Below are positions 41,988 to 51,075 of a stretch of DNA of 64,000 nucleotides, piece after piece. The notes under the pieces were generated by a model that was not told the origin of the DNA, did not search any database, and saw only the letters and a program-made list of their open reading frames with translations. Position 1 is the stretch's first letter. Every line of letters begins with the position of its first letter. Source of the DNA: Chryseosolibacter sp964551035 (GTDB lineage: Bacteria; Bacteroidota; Bacteroidia; Cytophagales; Cyclobacteriaceae); assembly GCA_964551035.1 (NCBI GenBank), contig CAZKBK010000005.1:62001-126000 (forward strand). The letters run 5' to 3'. Both the position numbers and the translations under genes were made by a program.

Positions 41988-44633
41988 TTAAAGTGTTCTC
42001 TTTACTTCGCGGTTCTCGTAACTTTCAATCACGTCCCCGACCTTCATGTCGTTGAAGCCGTCGATGCCGATACCACAGTCAAATCCGGACCTTACTTCAC
42101 TGGCGTCATCCTTATAGCGCTTCAGTGAATGAAGCTTGCCAGCGTAAACGACAATACCGTCACGAATCAGACGTATGGGGTTAGCGCGTTTGATCAGGCC
42201 GTCGGTCACCATGCATCCAGCGATCGTACCGACCTTTGAAATCTTAAAGACCTCGCGCACTTCGGCATTGCCGACAATAATTTCCTCCACTTCGGGAGCC
42301 AGCATGCCTTCCATGGCATCCTTCACGTCGTTGATCGCGTCGTATATGATGGAGTAGAGGCGAATTTCGATTTCCTCATTGTCGGCGATGCGTCTGGCAG
42401 CGCCGGAAGGCCGAACCTGGAACCCGAGAATAATGGCGTCCGATGCCGAAGCAAGCAACACATCCGACTCCGAGATCTGGCCTACGCCGCGATGGATGAT
42501 CGACACCTGTACTTCAGGCGTGGAAAGTTTTAGCAGCGAGTCCGAAAGCGCTTCGACCGATCCGTCCACGTCGCCCTTGACGATCACATTCAGCTGTTTG
42601 AAGTTACCGATGGCCAAACGTCGGCCGATCTCATCCAGGGTGATGTGTTTCTTGGTCCGCATGCTCTGCTCACGCAGCAACTGCGTGCGTTTCGTGGCCA
42701 GTTCGCGGGCTTCCCGATCTGTTTCCATCACGTTGAACTTTTCACCTGCCTGCGGCGCGCCGTCAAGGCCGAGCACTACCACCGGGGTTGACGGTCCAGC
42801 TTCCGTAACTTTCTTTCCCGTATCGTCAAACATCGCCTTGACACGGCCGTAGTTGGGTCCGGCAAGGAGGATATCCCCGATGTGGAGGACGCCGCTCTGC
42901 ACCATCAACGTGGCTACATAACCGCGACCTTTGTCCAGTGAAGCCTCAATGATTGATCCCGCCGCTGCTTTGTCCGGATTTGCCTTGAGGTTCAGAATTT
43001 CCGCCTCGAGCAACACTTTTTCGAGCAGGTCATCAATCCCCTGGCCCGTCTTGGCGGAAATTTCCTGAGACTGATACTTGCCTCCCCATTCTTCGACGAG
43101 GATGTTAATTTTCGACAAAGATTCACGAACCTTGTCGGGGTTTGCGCCCGGCTTATCGATCTTATTGATGGCGATCACAATGGGAACGCCCGCTATCTGG
43201 GCATGGTTGATGGCTTCTTTGGTCTGAGGCATTACGTCATCGTCGGCCGCAACCACGATTATGGCCACATCGGTAATCTTCGCACCGCGCGCGCGCATGG
43301 CCGTGAAGGCTTCGTGGCCGGGAGTGTCCAGAAAAGCGATCTTATTTCCACTTTTGGTCATTACGTCATAGGCGCCAATGTGCTGCGTAATGCCGCCAGC
43401 TTCCTGAGCGGTAACTTTCGTATTCCGGATATAGTCAAGGAGTGAGGTCTTACCATGGTCAACGTGCCCCATGATGGTCACGATCGGAGCGCGCGGCTGA
43501 AGGTCCTCTTCCAGATCTACCTCTTCTTCGACGGTGAGTTCTTCATCCGCGGAAGCGAACTGGACGCCGTAACCGAATTCATCGGCTATCACGGTAATGG
43601 CTTCGGCGTCTAGGCGCTGGTTGATAGACACGAACATGCCCAAACCCAGGCACGTGGAGATGACTTCATTAACCGAGACGTTCATCATCGAAGCCAAGTC
43701 GTTGGCCGAGATAAACTCGGTGACGCGTAGCGTCTTTGATGATTCCTGTTCCTGAAGAGCCTGCTGTTCCTGTGCATCGGATATGGCCTGTCGCTTCTCC
43801 CGGCGGTATTTTGAACCTGAGGTCTTTTTTCCACCGCCGCTGAGTTTTGCCAGTGTCGCTTTGATCTGGTCCTGTATTTCTTTTTCAGAGGGCTCTTCCT
43901 TCTGCGTACGCATCGGGCCTTTGCCCTTTTGCGCCGTGCGCGGGCCTCGTTGCGTTTGGTCGCCGACCGTTGCAATACGCTTTCTCGGTCTCTTACCCTT
44001 GCGATCATCCTTCAAATCGGAGGAGGCCACAGGCGCTTCCTTCTTTTTTTCAACGGGCAGTTCGATCTTGTCCACCACCTTCAGGCCTTTCAGCTTGTCT
44101 GCTTTGGCCTTGATGAGTTCCTGCTCCGGTGTCTTTTCCGGAACCGGTTGTACCTCCTCCGGTTTAGGGGTCTCAACTTCCTTTTCAGGTGCGGGCTCGG
44201 GTTCTTTTTTGGACGCCGCCTTTTTCCCGAGTTCAATCTTCCCGACAACCTTGATCCCTCCAAGCTTCGGTTTTTCGCGTTCGACCTTTTCGGGCTTGGG
44301 TTCTTCTTTCGCCTTCAGGTCTTTCGACCCCAGGTTTTTGATCATGATGCTCTCTTCTTCGTCGAGCCGTTTTTTCGCGCTTTCCTTTTCCCGCTCGATA
44401 ACAACATCTTCGACATGCTTGGTGCCGATCGTCAGGCCGGACGCTTCCAGCTTCTCGGAGGCAGAGGATGCGTATTCTTTCGAGAGCATGGCAAATTGTT
44501 CGGCCGTGAGCTTGGCGTTCGGATTGTTATCGACCGTAAAACCTTTCTTGGCCAAAAACTCCAAAATGGTGTTATGTCCAACATTGAGTTTACGCGACGC
44601 CTGTCCTAACCGTATCATTTTTTCTTCTGCCAT
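41988..44633 (-). CDS. infB: translation initiation factor IF-2
   Basis: An 881-residue GTPase that places initiator tRNA on the 30S subunit. The G domain begins GHVDHGKT (389-396), with DTPGHEAF (G3) and NKIDKP (G4) intact, followed by domains II-IV. The N-terminal 380 residues contain an IF2_N-like start (RLGQASRKLNVGHNTILEFLAKKG) and a long Lys/Glu/Pro-rich linker in which a short motif recurs (GIKVVGKIEL and GLKVVDKIEL). It is the last gene of the usual rimP-nusA-infB operon, 50 bases after nusA. Confidence 0.97.
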   Translation of the reverse strand: MAEEKMIRLGQASRKLNVGHNTILEFLAKKGFTVDNNPNAKLTAEQFAMLSKEYASSASEKLEASGLTIGTKHVEDVVIEREKESAKKRLDEEESIMIKNLGSKDLKAKEEPKPEKVEREKPKLGGIKVVGKIELGKKAASKKEPEPAPEKEVETPKPEEVQPVPEKTPEQELIKAKADKLKGLKVVDKIELPVEKKKEAPVASSDLKDDRKGKRPRKRIATVGDQTQRGPRTAQKGKGPMRTQKEEPSEKEIQDQIKATLAKLSGGGKKTSGSKYRREKRQAISDAQEQQALQEQESSKTLRVTEFISANDLASMMNVSVNEVISTCLGLGMFVSINQRLDAEAITVIADEFGYGVQFASADEELTVEEEVDLEEDLQPRAPIVTIMGHVDHGKTSLLDYIRNTKVTAQEAGGITQHIGAYDVMTKSGNKIAFLDTPGHEAFTAMRARGAKITDVAIIVVAADDDVMPQTKEAINHAQIAGVPIVIAINKIDKPGANPDKVRESLSKINILVEEWGGKYQSQEISAKTGQGIDDLLEKVLLEAEILNLKANPDKAAAGSIIEASLDKGRGYVATLMVQSGVLHIGDILLAGPNYGRVKAMFDDTGKKVTEAGPSTPVVVLGLDGAPQAGEKFNVMETDREARELATKRTQLLREQSMRTKKHITLDEIGRRLAIGNFKQLNVIVKGDVDGSVEALSDSLLKLSTPEVQVSIIHRGVGQISESDVLLASASDAIILGFQVRPSGAARRIADNEEIEIRLYSIIYDAINDVKDAMEGMLAPEVEEIIVGNAEVREVFKISKVGTIAGCMVTDGLIKRANPIRLIRDGIVVYAGKLHSLKRYKDDASEVRSGFDCGIGIDGFNDMKVGDVIESYENREVKRTL

Positions 44634-44683
44634 ACTTCAAATATCCCTATGATTTTTGTGATTTCTGCGACGGAATGCAATAT

Positions 44684-45952
44684 TTATTCAAATTCTTTCT
44701 TCAAAACCCCGATTACACTTTCCACTGTTTCTTCTTCGAGGTCTGTTCTGCGAACAAGCTCATCTTTGTTAAGGTTCAGCACACTCTTGGCTGTGTCCAG
44801 TCCAATGCGTTTCAACTCATCGAGCACCCAGCTCTCGATTTCGTCCGCAAATTCATCGAGATCAACGTCCTCCTCTTCTTGTCCCTCGGCAAGTTCTCTG
44901 AACACATCGATTTCATAACCGACGAGGCGACTGGCGAGTTTAATGTTCAACCCACCTTTTCCGATAGCAAGGGAAACCTGGTCCGGTTTGAGGTAAACGG
45001 ATACCCGTCCGTTTTCCTTATCGATTTTGATCGACGTGATCTTGGCGGGGCTGAGCGCGCGCTGGATATACAGTTCAAGGTTTTCAGTGAAGTTGATCAC
45101 GTCGATGTTTTCGTTCTGCAATTCCCGGACGATCGCATGAATGCGCGAGCCTTTCATACCGACGCATGCACCAACGGGGTCGATACGGTCGTCATACGAT
45201 TCGACGGCGACCTTCGCCCTTTCGCCCGGTTCGCGCACAACCTTCCGGATCGTGATTAACCCGTCGTAGACCTCCGGGACCTCCTGTTCGAAGAGACGTT
45301 CAAGGAATACCGGAGAGGTTCGTGAGAGAATGATCTTCGGGTTGCCGTTGACCATTTCCACTTTGTGTACGATCGCCCTCACGTTTTCACCCTTGCGATA
45401 CCTGTCTTTTGGAATTTGTTCTCCACGCGGAATGGAGATCTCGTTCCCCTCTCCATCGATAAGTAATACCTCCTTGCTCAGCACTTGGTACACCTCGCCG
45501 GTGATGATCTCACCCACGATGTCCTTGTACTTCTGGAAGAGGATATCTTTCTCAAGGTCTTTTACTTTTTGCATCAACGTCTGGCGGGCGGTGGTCACCG
45601 CACGGCGTCCAAACTCCTCGATGTTGATGGGTTCGGAAACTTCCTCGCCGACTTCAAAGTCAGGCTCAATCTTGCGGGCCTCTGTGAGGCTGATCTTGTC
45701 GTGCTCCCAGATATCTTCGGATTCGTCTTCAACGATCTCGCGAATGCGATAGATTTCCAGGTCACCTTTGTCGGCGTTGATGATGATGTCAAAGTTATCC
45801 GTCGGCATGGCGCGTCCATTCTCATCCATTCCGTACCTTTTTTTGATCATATTCCGAAACACATCTTCGAGAATACGAATCATCGTCGGCCGGTCTATGT
45901 TCTTCTGCTTGGCAAATTCGGCAAAGGACTCGATCAGATTAGCTATATCCAT
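44684..45952 (-). CDS. nusA: transcription termination/antitermination factor NusA
   Basis: A 422-residue RNA polymerase-associated factor. The N-terminal polymerase-binding domain (1-125) is followed by S1 (about 130-200, GEIITGEVYQVLSKEVLLIDG) and the KH1/KH2 pair (YDDRIDPVGACVGMKGSRIHAIV, then VSLAIGKGGLNIKLASRLVGYEIDV). An acidic C-terminal extension follows, as in other Bacteroidota NusA. It sits between rimP (8 bases) and infB (50 bases). Confidence 0.97.
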   Translation of the reverse strand: MDIANLIESFAEFAKQKNIDRPTMIRILEDVFRNMIKKRYGMDENGRAMPTDNFDIIINADKGDLEIYRIREIVEDESEDIWEHDKISLTEARKIEPDFEVGEEVSEPINIEEFGRRAVTTARQTLMQKVKDLEKDILFQKYKDIVGEIITGEVYQVLSKEVLLIDGEGNEISIPRGEQIPKDRYRKGENVRAIVHKVEMVNGNPKIILSRTSPVFLERLFEQEVPEVYDGLITIRKVVREPGERAKVAVESYDDRIDPVGACVGMKGSRIHAIVRELQNENIDVINFTENLELYIQRALSPAKITSIKIDKENGRVSVYLKPDQVSLAIGKGGLNIKLASRLVGYEIDVFRELAEGQEEEDVDLDEFADEIESWVLDELKRIGLDTAKSVLNLNKDELVRRTDLEEETVESVIGVLKKEFE

Positions 45953-45960
45953 AGTAAGTA

Positions 45961-46422
45961 TTATTTGAACGATATCATTACAAATGTTTTTTCAATGTCG
46001 GCAAAGGCGATCGCTTCGTCCACCGTCTCTTTATCTTTACCCTTTCCACGTTCCGAGACAACCACTATCGCATCTTCGTCCACCCGGGTAAGCAGGCCTT
46101 CAACGATCCTGGAGTTGAAGGTTACCTTAACCCTACGGCCGATGTGCTTCCGGTATTGCCGCTTCAGCTTAAGCGGCTGGTCCACACCCGGCGTCGTCAC
46201 TTCCAGAAGATAGCGGTCATCGGGGAACTTCATCTCGTCAAGCCCTTTGGAAAGCTCACGACTAATCCGGGCACAATCGTCGATGCCGACGCCCTGGTCA
46301 CCGTCCACAACCACCAAAATCTTCCGTGGCCCCCGTTTCGCGGAGACGACAACGTCCACCAAAAACTGTCCGTCGGTAAGCACACCGTCCGTCAGCCTTC
46401 TTATTTCCTCCTCCCGTTCCAT
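45961..46422 (-). CDS. rimP: ribosome maturation factor RimP
   Basis: A 153-residue protein needed for 30S subunit maturation. The N-terminal domain contains VVVDGDQGVGIDDCARISRELSKGLDE, and EVTTPGVDQPLKLKRQYRKHIGRRVKV is the typical link to the SH3-like C-terminal domain. It heads the rimP-nusA-infB operon. A well-formed Bacteroidota promoter lies 62-93 bases upstream, and its leader carries a strong hairpin. Confidence 0.95.
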   Translation of the reverse strand: MEREEEIRRLTDGVLTDGQFLVDVVVSAKRGPRKILVVVDGDQGVGIDDCARISRELSKGLDEMKFPDDRYLLEVTTPGVDQPLKLKRQYRKHIGRRVKVTFNSRIVEGLLTRVDEDAIVVVSERGKGKDKETVDEAIAFADIEKTFVMISFK

Positions 46423-46438
46423 CGAATGGTATAAACAA

Positions 46439-46472
46439 AGAGGGGACCTGTTCGTCCCCTCTAATTTTTTTT
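46439..46472. terminator. hairpin in the rimP leader; terminator-like on the plus strand
   Basis: AGAGGGGAC-CTGTTC-GTCCCCTCT is a perfect 9-base stem (46439-46462). On the plus strand it is followed by AATTTTTTTT, the form of a terminator, but no plus-strand gene precedes it. On the minus strand it falls between the rimP promoter and the rimP ATG, and is followed by TTTGTTTA. It may stop readthrough from rfbA and also act in the rimP leader. Confidence 0.6.
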
Positions 46473-46483
46473 CAGAAGCTGCG

Positions 46484-46515
46484 CAAAGGTATAATGTTTT
46501 TCACTTTATACCAAA
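46484..46515 (-). promoter_or_regulatory. promoter of the rimP-nusA-infB operon
   Basis: On the minus strand TTTGG (46515-46511) is followed after exactly 19 bases by TACCTTTG (46491-46484), a full match to the Bacteroidota housekeeping promoter. Transcription would start near 46477, about 55 bases before the rimP ATG. Confidence 0.75.
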
Positions 46516-46646
46516 TAATGCGTTAACTAAGCGTTTTTCAACGACAGACGGCCTCGTCGGTGCCGACCTGTCCCCAGCCAGGTGCACCGACGGCAGACCA
46601 AAAAGATCGTACCGGAACGCCCTGGTCCCCGCCAACGAAGGCTATG

Positions 46647-47513
46647 TCAGATGTACTCCGGCAGGTTCTTTAAGTACAGGCCATACCCACTCTTTTCGAG
46701 GGGCCCGGCCAGGGCAATCAATTGTTCGCGGCTGATGAATCCGTTTCTGAAAGCCACCTCTTCAATACACCCGATTTTGAGGCCCTGCCGTTGTTCGATG
46801 ACCTGGACGAAGTTTGCCGCCTGCATCAGCGAGTCAAAAGTGCCCGTGTCCAGCCAGGCGGTCCCGCGGCTCATCGGCGCAACCTTGAGCCTCCCTTGCC
46901 TGAGGTAGACGTTGTTAACGTCGGTGATTTCAAGTTCGCCGCGCGGGCTAGGCTTTATCGATCTGGCGATCGAAACCACTTCGTTGTCATAAAAGTAGAG
47001 GCCTGGAACGGCGTAGCTCGACTTCGGGTTCTTTGGTTTTTCCTCGATGGAGATTGCCCTCCTGCTGGAATCGAATTCCACGACCCCATAACGTTCGGGG
47101 TCAGTCACATGGTAGGCAAACACAACGCCTCCCTCCGGATCACGGTTCTCCTGGAGAAGTTGTCTCAGTCCGGAACCGTAAAAAATATTGTCGCCAAGTA
47201 TAAGCGCCACTTTTTCCGTTCCCACAAAGTCTTCGCCGATGATAAATGCCTGCGCCAGCCCTTCCGGTCTGGGTTGTTCTGCATATTGGAAATTGCATCC
47301 GAGTCGGTCTCCATTGCCCAACAGGCGTTGAAAATGCGGCAGATCATGGGGTGTTGAAATGATGAGAATATCACGAATGCCCGCCGTCATCAGCACCGAA
47401 AGCGGGTAGTAGATCATGGGCTTATCGTAAAGCGGCATGAGCTGCTTGCTGACGGCCAACGTCAGCGGGTACAGTCGTGTGCCCGATCCTCCTGCGAGTA
47501 TGATCCCTTTCAT
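46647..47513 (-). CDS. rfbA: glucose-1-phosphate thymidylyltransferase
   Basis: A 288-residue enzyme that makes dTDP-glucose from dTTP and glucose-1-phosphate, the first step to dTDP-rhamnose. The nucleotidyltransferase motif is GIILAGGSGTRLYPLT (3-18), with MIYYPLS, VALILGDNIFYG and FDSSRRAISIEEKP following. Length is standard. It is the last gene of the ugd-UXS-rfbB-rfbA operon; rfbC and rfbD are not in the window. Confidence 0.95.
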   Translation of the reverse strand: MKGIILAGGSGTRLYPLTLAVSKQLMPLYDKPMIYYPLSVLMTAGIRDILIISTPHDLPHFQRLLGNGDRLGCNFQYAEQPRPEGLAQAFIIGEDFVGTEKVALILGDNIFYGSGLRQLLQENRDPEGGVVFAYHVTDPERYGVVEFDSSRRAISIEEKPKNPKSSYAVPGLYFYDNEVVSIARSIKPSPRGELEITDVNNVYLRQGRLKVAPMSRGTAWLDTGTFDSLMQAANFVQVIEQRQGLKIGCIEEVAFRNGFISREQLIALAGPLEKSGYGLYLKNLPEYI

Positions 47514-47536
47514 AGTCCTAACTCTTGTGCAACAGC

Positions 47537-48607
47537 TTAGTGTTCAACCGCGCGGTTTGAATACATGTTGTCGTAATACTGTAGATATTGACCCGATGTG
47601 ACATGCTTGAGCCATTCGCCGTTGGCCAGATACCAATCTACGGTTTTTTCCAGGCCGACGTCAAATGCGGTCTCAGGCCGCCAGCCCGTTTCACTGGTCA
47701 GCTTCGAAGGGTCGATAGCGTAGCGCAAGTCGTGTCCAAGGCGGTCTTCAACGTAGGTGATCAATTTCGCCGATGTGCCGTCTTCTCTTCCCAGTTTTTT
47801 GTCCATGATGTGACAAAGCAAGTTGACGAGGTCGATATTCTTCCATTCATTGTTTCCGCCGATATTATAGACCTCGCCCGGTTTTCCTTTGTGAAAGATG
47901 GAATCGATCGCGCGCGCATGGTCCTCCACATAAAGCCAGTCGCGAACGTTCTCGCCCCGACCGTACACCGGCAACGGTTTGCTGTTGATGATGTTGTTGA
48001 TCATCAGGGGAATGAGCTTTTCTGGGAAATGGTATGGCCCATAGTTATTTGAGCACCGGCTGATGATCGCAGGCAATGAATAACTGTTGAAGAACGCGCT
48101 CACAAAATGGTCGCTGCCTGCCTTCGAAGCAGCGTAGGGCGACCTGGGATCAAGGGACGTGTTTTCGGTAAAGAATTCGCCCTGCTCGGCGGAGCCATAA
48201 ACCTCGTCGGTGGAGATGTGATAAAATAGCTTACCCTGAAAGGATCCTTGCCATGCTGCCTGTGCCGCCCGAAGCAGGTTAAGGGTGCCGAGAATATTCG
48301 TCTGGGCAAACTCCGTCGGGTTATGCAGGGATCGGTCGACATGCGACTCTGCGGCGAGGTGGATAACGCCATCGATCGCGTGTTTTTTAAAGACACTAAA
48401 CACGAATTCTATGTCGAGGACATCGCCTTTTTCAAAATGATAGTTCTTCGCTCCTTCGACGTCCCGGAGATTCTCGAGGTTTCCCGCATAGGTCAGCTTG
48501 TCAAGATTGACAATCCGATAGGTGGTGTACCTGTTTGTGAAGCGTCTCACGACGTGGGAGCCGATAAAGCCGGCACCTCCTGTAATCAATACATTTCTCA
48601 GGGCCAT
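47537..48607 (-). CDS. rfbB: dTDP-glucose 4,6-dehydratase
   Basis: A 356-residue extended SDR that converts dTDP-glucose to dTDP-4-keto-6-deoxyglucose. NAD site ITGGAGFIGSHVV (8-20), catalytic loop HISTDEVYGS with Thr-Asp-Glu, and YAASKAG (Tyr-x3-Lys) are intact, and SNNYGPYHFPEKLIP is the substrate loop. It is 23 bases ahead of rfbA and 10 bases after the UXS-like gene. Confidence 0.95.
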   Translation of the reverse strand: MALRNVLITGGAGFIGSHVVRRFTNRYTTYRIVNLDKLTYAGNLENLRDVEGAKNYHFEKGDVLDIEFVFSVFKKHAIDGVIHLAAESHVDRSLHNPTEFAQTNILGTLNLLRAAQAAWQGSFQGKLFYHISTDEVYGSAEQGEFFTENTSLDPRSPYAASKAGSDHFVSAFFNSYSLPAIISRCSNNYGPYHFPEKLIPLMINNIINSKPLPVYGRGENVRDWLYVEDHARAIDSIFHKGKPGEVYNIGGNNEWKNIDLVNLLCHIMDKKLGREDGTSAKLITYVEDRLGHDLRYAIDPSKLTSETGWRPETAFDVGLEKTVDWYLANGEWLKHVTSGQYLQYYDNMYSNRAVEH

Positions 48608-48617
48608 AGAATATCGG

Positions 48618-49607
48618 TTATCTTACAAACTTATCAAAGTTCTTGTGCGCTCTTTGGTACAGGACTTCCTGCGGCAAAGACTTAAAGTATTCGTACGTCA
48701 ATTTCAGTCCTTCCGCCCGCGGCACGTTGGGTTCCCAACCGAGAATCTCTTTGGCCTTGGTGATATCAGGGCGTCGCTGTTTGGGGTCGTCCTGGGGCAG
48801 CGGTTCATAGGCGATGCGTTGGTTTGTCCCGGTGAGTTGTACAATTTCTTCTGCAAAATCCTTGATGGTAATCTCGTTAGGGTTGCCAATGTTCATCGGC
48901 AGGTGGTAATCCGACAACAGCAGCCGATAGATGCCGTTGATCAGGTCGTCGACATAGCAAAAAGAGCGCGTCTGCAAGCCGTCGCCAAATACCGTCAGAT
49001 TTTCTCCGCGCAGGGCCTGTCCGATAAAGGCCGGAAGGACACGGCCGTCATTGAGCCGCATCCGGGGACCATAGGTATTGAATATTCTCACAATGCGGGT
49101 ATCCACGCCGTGATAACGGTGGTAGGCCATGGTCATCGCCTCCTGAAATCGCTTCGCCTCGTCGTACACGCCCCGCGGCCCGATCGGGTTGACGTTGCCA
49201 TAGTATTCTTCGGATTGCGGATGGACCAGCGGGTCGCCGTAGACTTCGGAGGTTGAGGCCATCAGAATACGCGCACTTTTTGCACGAGCTAATCCAAGCA
49301 CATTATGTGTACCCAAAGAACCAACCTTCATCGTTTGAATTGGGATCTTCAAATAGTCGATGGGGCTAGCCGGCGAAGCGAAATGCAAAATGTACTTCAG
49401 CGCACCGGGGACATGGACAAACGTCGACACATCATGCTCGTAAAACTCGAAATCACCTTTCTTGAAAAGGTGTTCAATATTACGAAGGTCACCGGTGATC
49501 AGGTTGTCCATGGCAACAACAGCATACCCTTCCGCAAGAAAGCGGTCGCACAGGTGCGAACCGAGAAAACCCGCACCGCCGGTAATCAACACCCGTTCCT
49601 TAGCCAT
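48618..49607 (-). CDS. UDP-glucuronic acid decarboxylase (UXS-type SDR)
   Basis: A 329-residue extended SDR that forms UDP-xylose from UDP-glucuronate. The NAD site is ITGGAGFLGSHLCDR. The family features STSEVYGDPLVHPQ-EEYYGNVNP and GPRGVYDEAKRFQE (Tyr-x3-Lys) are highly typical of UXS. Its ATG lies 8 bases inside the end of ugd, so the two enzymes act in sequence: UDP-glucose to UDP-glucuronate to UDP-xylose. Confidence 0.93.
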   Translation of the reverse strand: MAKERVLITGGAGFLGSHLCDRFLAEGYAVVAMDNLITGDLRNIEHLFKKGDFEFYEHDVSTFVHVPGALKYILHFASPASPIDYLKIPIQTMKVGSLGTHNVLGLARAKSARILMASTSEVYGDPLVHPQSEEYYGNVNPIGPRGVYDEAKRFQEAMTMAYHRYHGVDTRIVRIFNTYGPRMRLNDGRVLPAFIGQALRGENLTVFGDGLQTRSFCYVDDLINGIYRLLLSDYHLPMNIGNPNEITIKDFAEEIVQLTGTNQRIAYEPLPQDDPKQRRPDITKAKEILGWEPNVPRAEGLKLTYEYFKSLPQEVLYQRAHKNFDKFVR

Positions 49608-50913
49608 TGACCACCTCCCGGCCTATGCTGAAATAGATAAAGCCTTGCTCTCTCATCACATCCACTTCATAGACGTTTCTCCCATCAAAGATCACTTTTT
49701 GGTTGAGTAGCGCATTCAATTTTTCGAAGTCGGGTGTGCGAAACTCCGGCCACTCCGTCGAAATGAATATGGCGTCCGCACCTTCGGCGGCGTCATACGC
49801 AGATTCAAAATATTCGATTTTGTCTCCCAGTATCTGTCGCACATTCTCCATTGCTTCAGGGTCGTGGGCTTTGACTTTTGCCCCCGCGTCAAGCAAAGCC
49901 TCAATATTGTAGAGGGCAGGTGCTTCCCGTATGTCGTCCGTATGCGGTTTGAAGGAGAGGCCCCAAAATGCGATGGTCTTCCCGCGGAGGTCTCCGTTAA
50001 AAAATTTCTTTATGGTCGGGATGAGCTTCGTCTTTTGATCGGCATTCACTTCCATGACAGCCTGAAGAATCTTGAAGTTGTAGTTCGAATCCGCAGCGGA
50101 CTTTTCCAACGCCTGGACATCCTTGGGAAAGCAGCTTCCGCCGTATCCGATTCCAGGGAACAGAAACCGCTTGCCGATTCGGCTGTCCGTTCCGATGCCT
50201 TTTCTCACCGCATCCACGTCTGCACCGACCAACTCACACAGGTTGGCAATTTCATTCATGAAAGTGATCTTGGTGGCAAGAAATGAGTTTGCCGCATACT
50301 TTGTCAACTCCGCAGACCGCTCGTCCATAAACACCAATGGATTGCCCTGACGGACGAAGGGCGCGTACAGCGTCTCCATCAGTTTCCGGGCCCGGGCCGA
50401 CGATGTGCCAATGACGACGCGTTCCGGTTTCATGAAATCATCCACCGCAACACCTTCCCTTAAAAACTCGGGGTTGGATACAATATCGAATTCAACGGTG
50501 GCCTTCCGGGCGACCCTTGCGCGGACTTTGTCTGCAGTACCCACAGGAACCGTGCTCTTGTCGACTATTACCGTGTATTCGCTAAGGAGCGGGCCAAGGT
50601 CATCGGCCACGTTAAGGATATACTTCAAATCCGCAGAGCCGTCTTCGCCAGGCGGCGTTGGCAACGCCAGGAAAATCACCTTCGCGTCCTTTATGCCTTC
50701 CTCCAGGCTGGTCGTAAAATACAAGCGTTCCTGCTTGATGTTGCGCTCAAACAATTGCTCAAGACCCGGCTCATAGATCGTAATGGTCCCGGCCTTAAGC
50801 TTTTCAACTTTCTTTTGATCAATGTCTATACACGTTACCGTGTTTCCGGTTTCAGCAAAACAAGTCCCGGTCACAAGGCCAACATAACCGGTTCCAACTA
50901 CGGCAATTTTCAT
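49600..50913 (-). CDS. ugd: UDP-glucose 6-dehydrogenase
   Basis: A 437-residue enzyme that oxidises UDP-glucose to UDP-glucuronate with two NAD+. Rossmann motif AVVGTGYVGLVTGTCFAE (4-21), the central dimer helix KLKAGTITIYEPGLEQL..., and the catalytic Cys in GIGYGGSCFPKDVQAL are present. It is the first gene of a four-gene nucleotide-sugar operon that would feed surface polysaccharide synthesis. Confidence 0.96.
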   Translation of the reverse strand: MKIAVVGTGYVGLVTGTCFAETGNTVTCIDIDQKKVEKLKAGTITIYEPGLEQLFERNIKQERLYFTTSLEEGIKDAKVIFLALPTPPGEDGSADLKYILNVADDLGPLLSEYTVIVDKSTVPVGTADKVRARVARKATVEFDIVSNPEFLREGVAVDDFMKPERVVIGTSSARARKLMETLYAPFVRQGNPLVFMDERSAELTKYAANSFLATKITFMNEIANLCELVGADVDAVRKGIGTDSRIGKRFLFPGIGYGGSCFPKDVQALEKSAADSNYNFKILQAVMEVNADQKTKLIPTIKKFFNGDLRGKTIAFWGLSFKPHTDDIREAPALYNIEALLDAGAKVKAHDPEAMENVRQILGDKIEYFESAYDAAEGADAIFISTEWPEFRTPDFEKLNALLNQKVIFDGRNVYEVDVMREQGFIYFSIGREVVNG

Positions 50914-51001
50914 CTTTGATGGATTAAGTCGCGAAATAAAGGATTTACTAAGAGAAATCCGGGTTCGGCTAGCGGGTTTAAAATATTATACCGCACCACA
51001 A

Positions 51002-51044
51002 ACAAACATTCGTTTGTAAAACTGGCCAATTTGCTCTATTTTAG
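51002..51044 (+). promoter_or_regulatory. promoter with overlapping palindrome before the acyl-CoA dehydrogenase gene
   Basis: ACAAAC-ATTC-GTTTGT (51002-51017) is a perfect inverted repeat. Its right arm includes TTTG (51013-51016), followed after 20 bases by TATTTTAG (51037-51044), close to TAnnTTTG. A repressor, for instance of the TetR type, could cover the promoter; this is inferred. Confidence 0.5.
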
Positions 51045-51075
51045 CTGCCCTTTAGGAAAAAAATAAAGTTCGAAA

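Noticed and set aside
43783..44652. Phe/Ser-rich frames antisense to the infB linker
   Set aside because: They are the complement of the Lys/Glu-rich IF-2 linker; the composition explains the long open frames.
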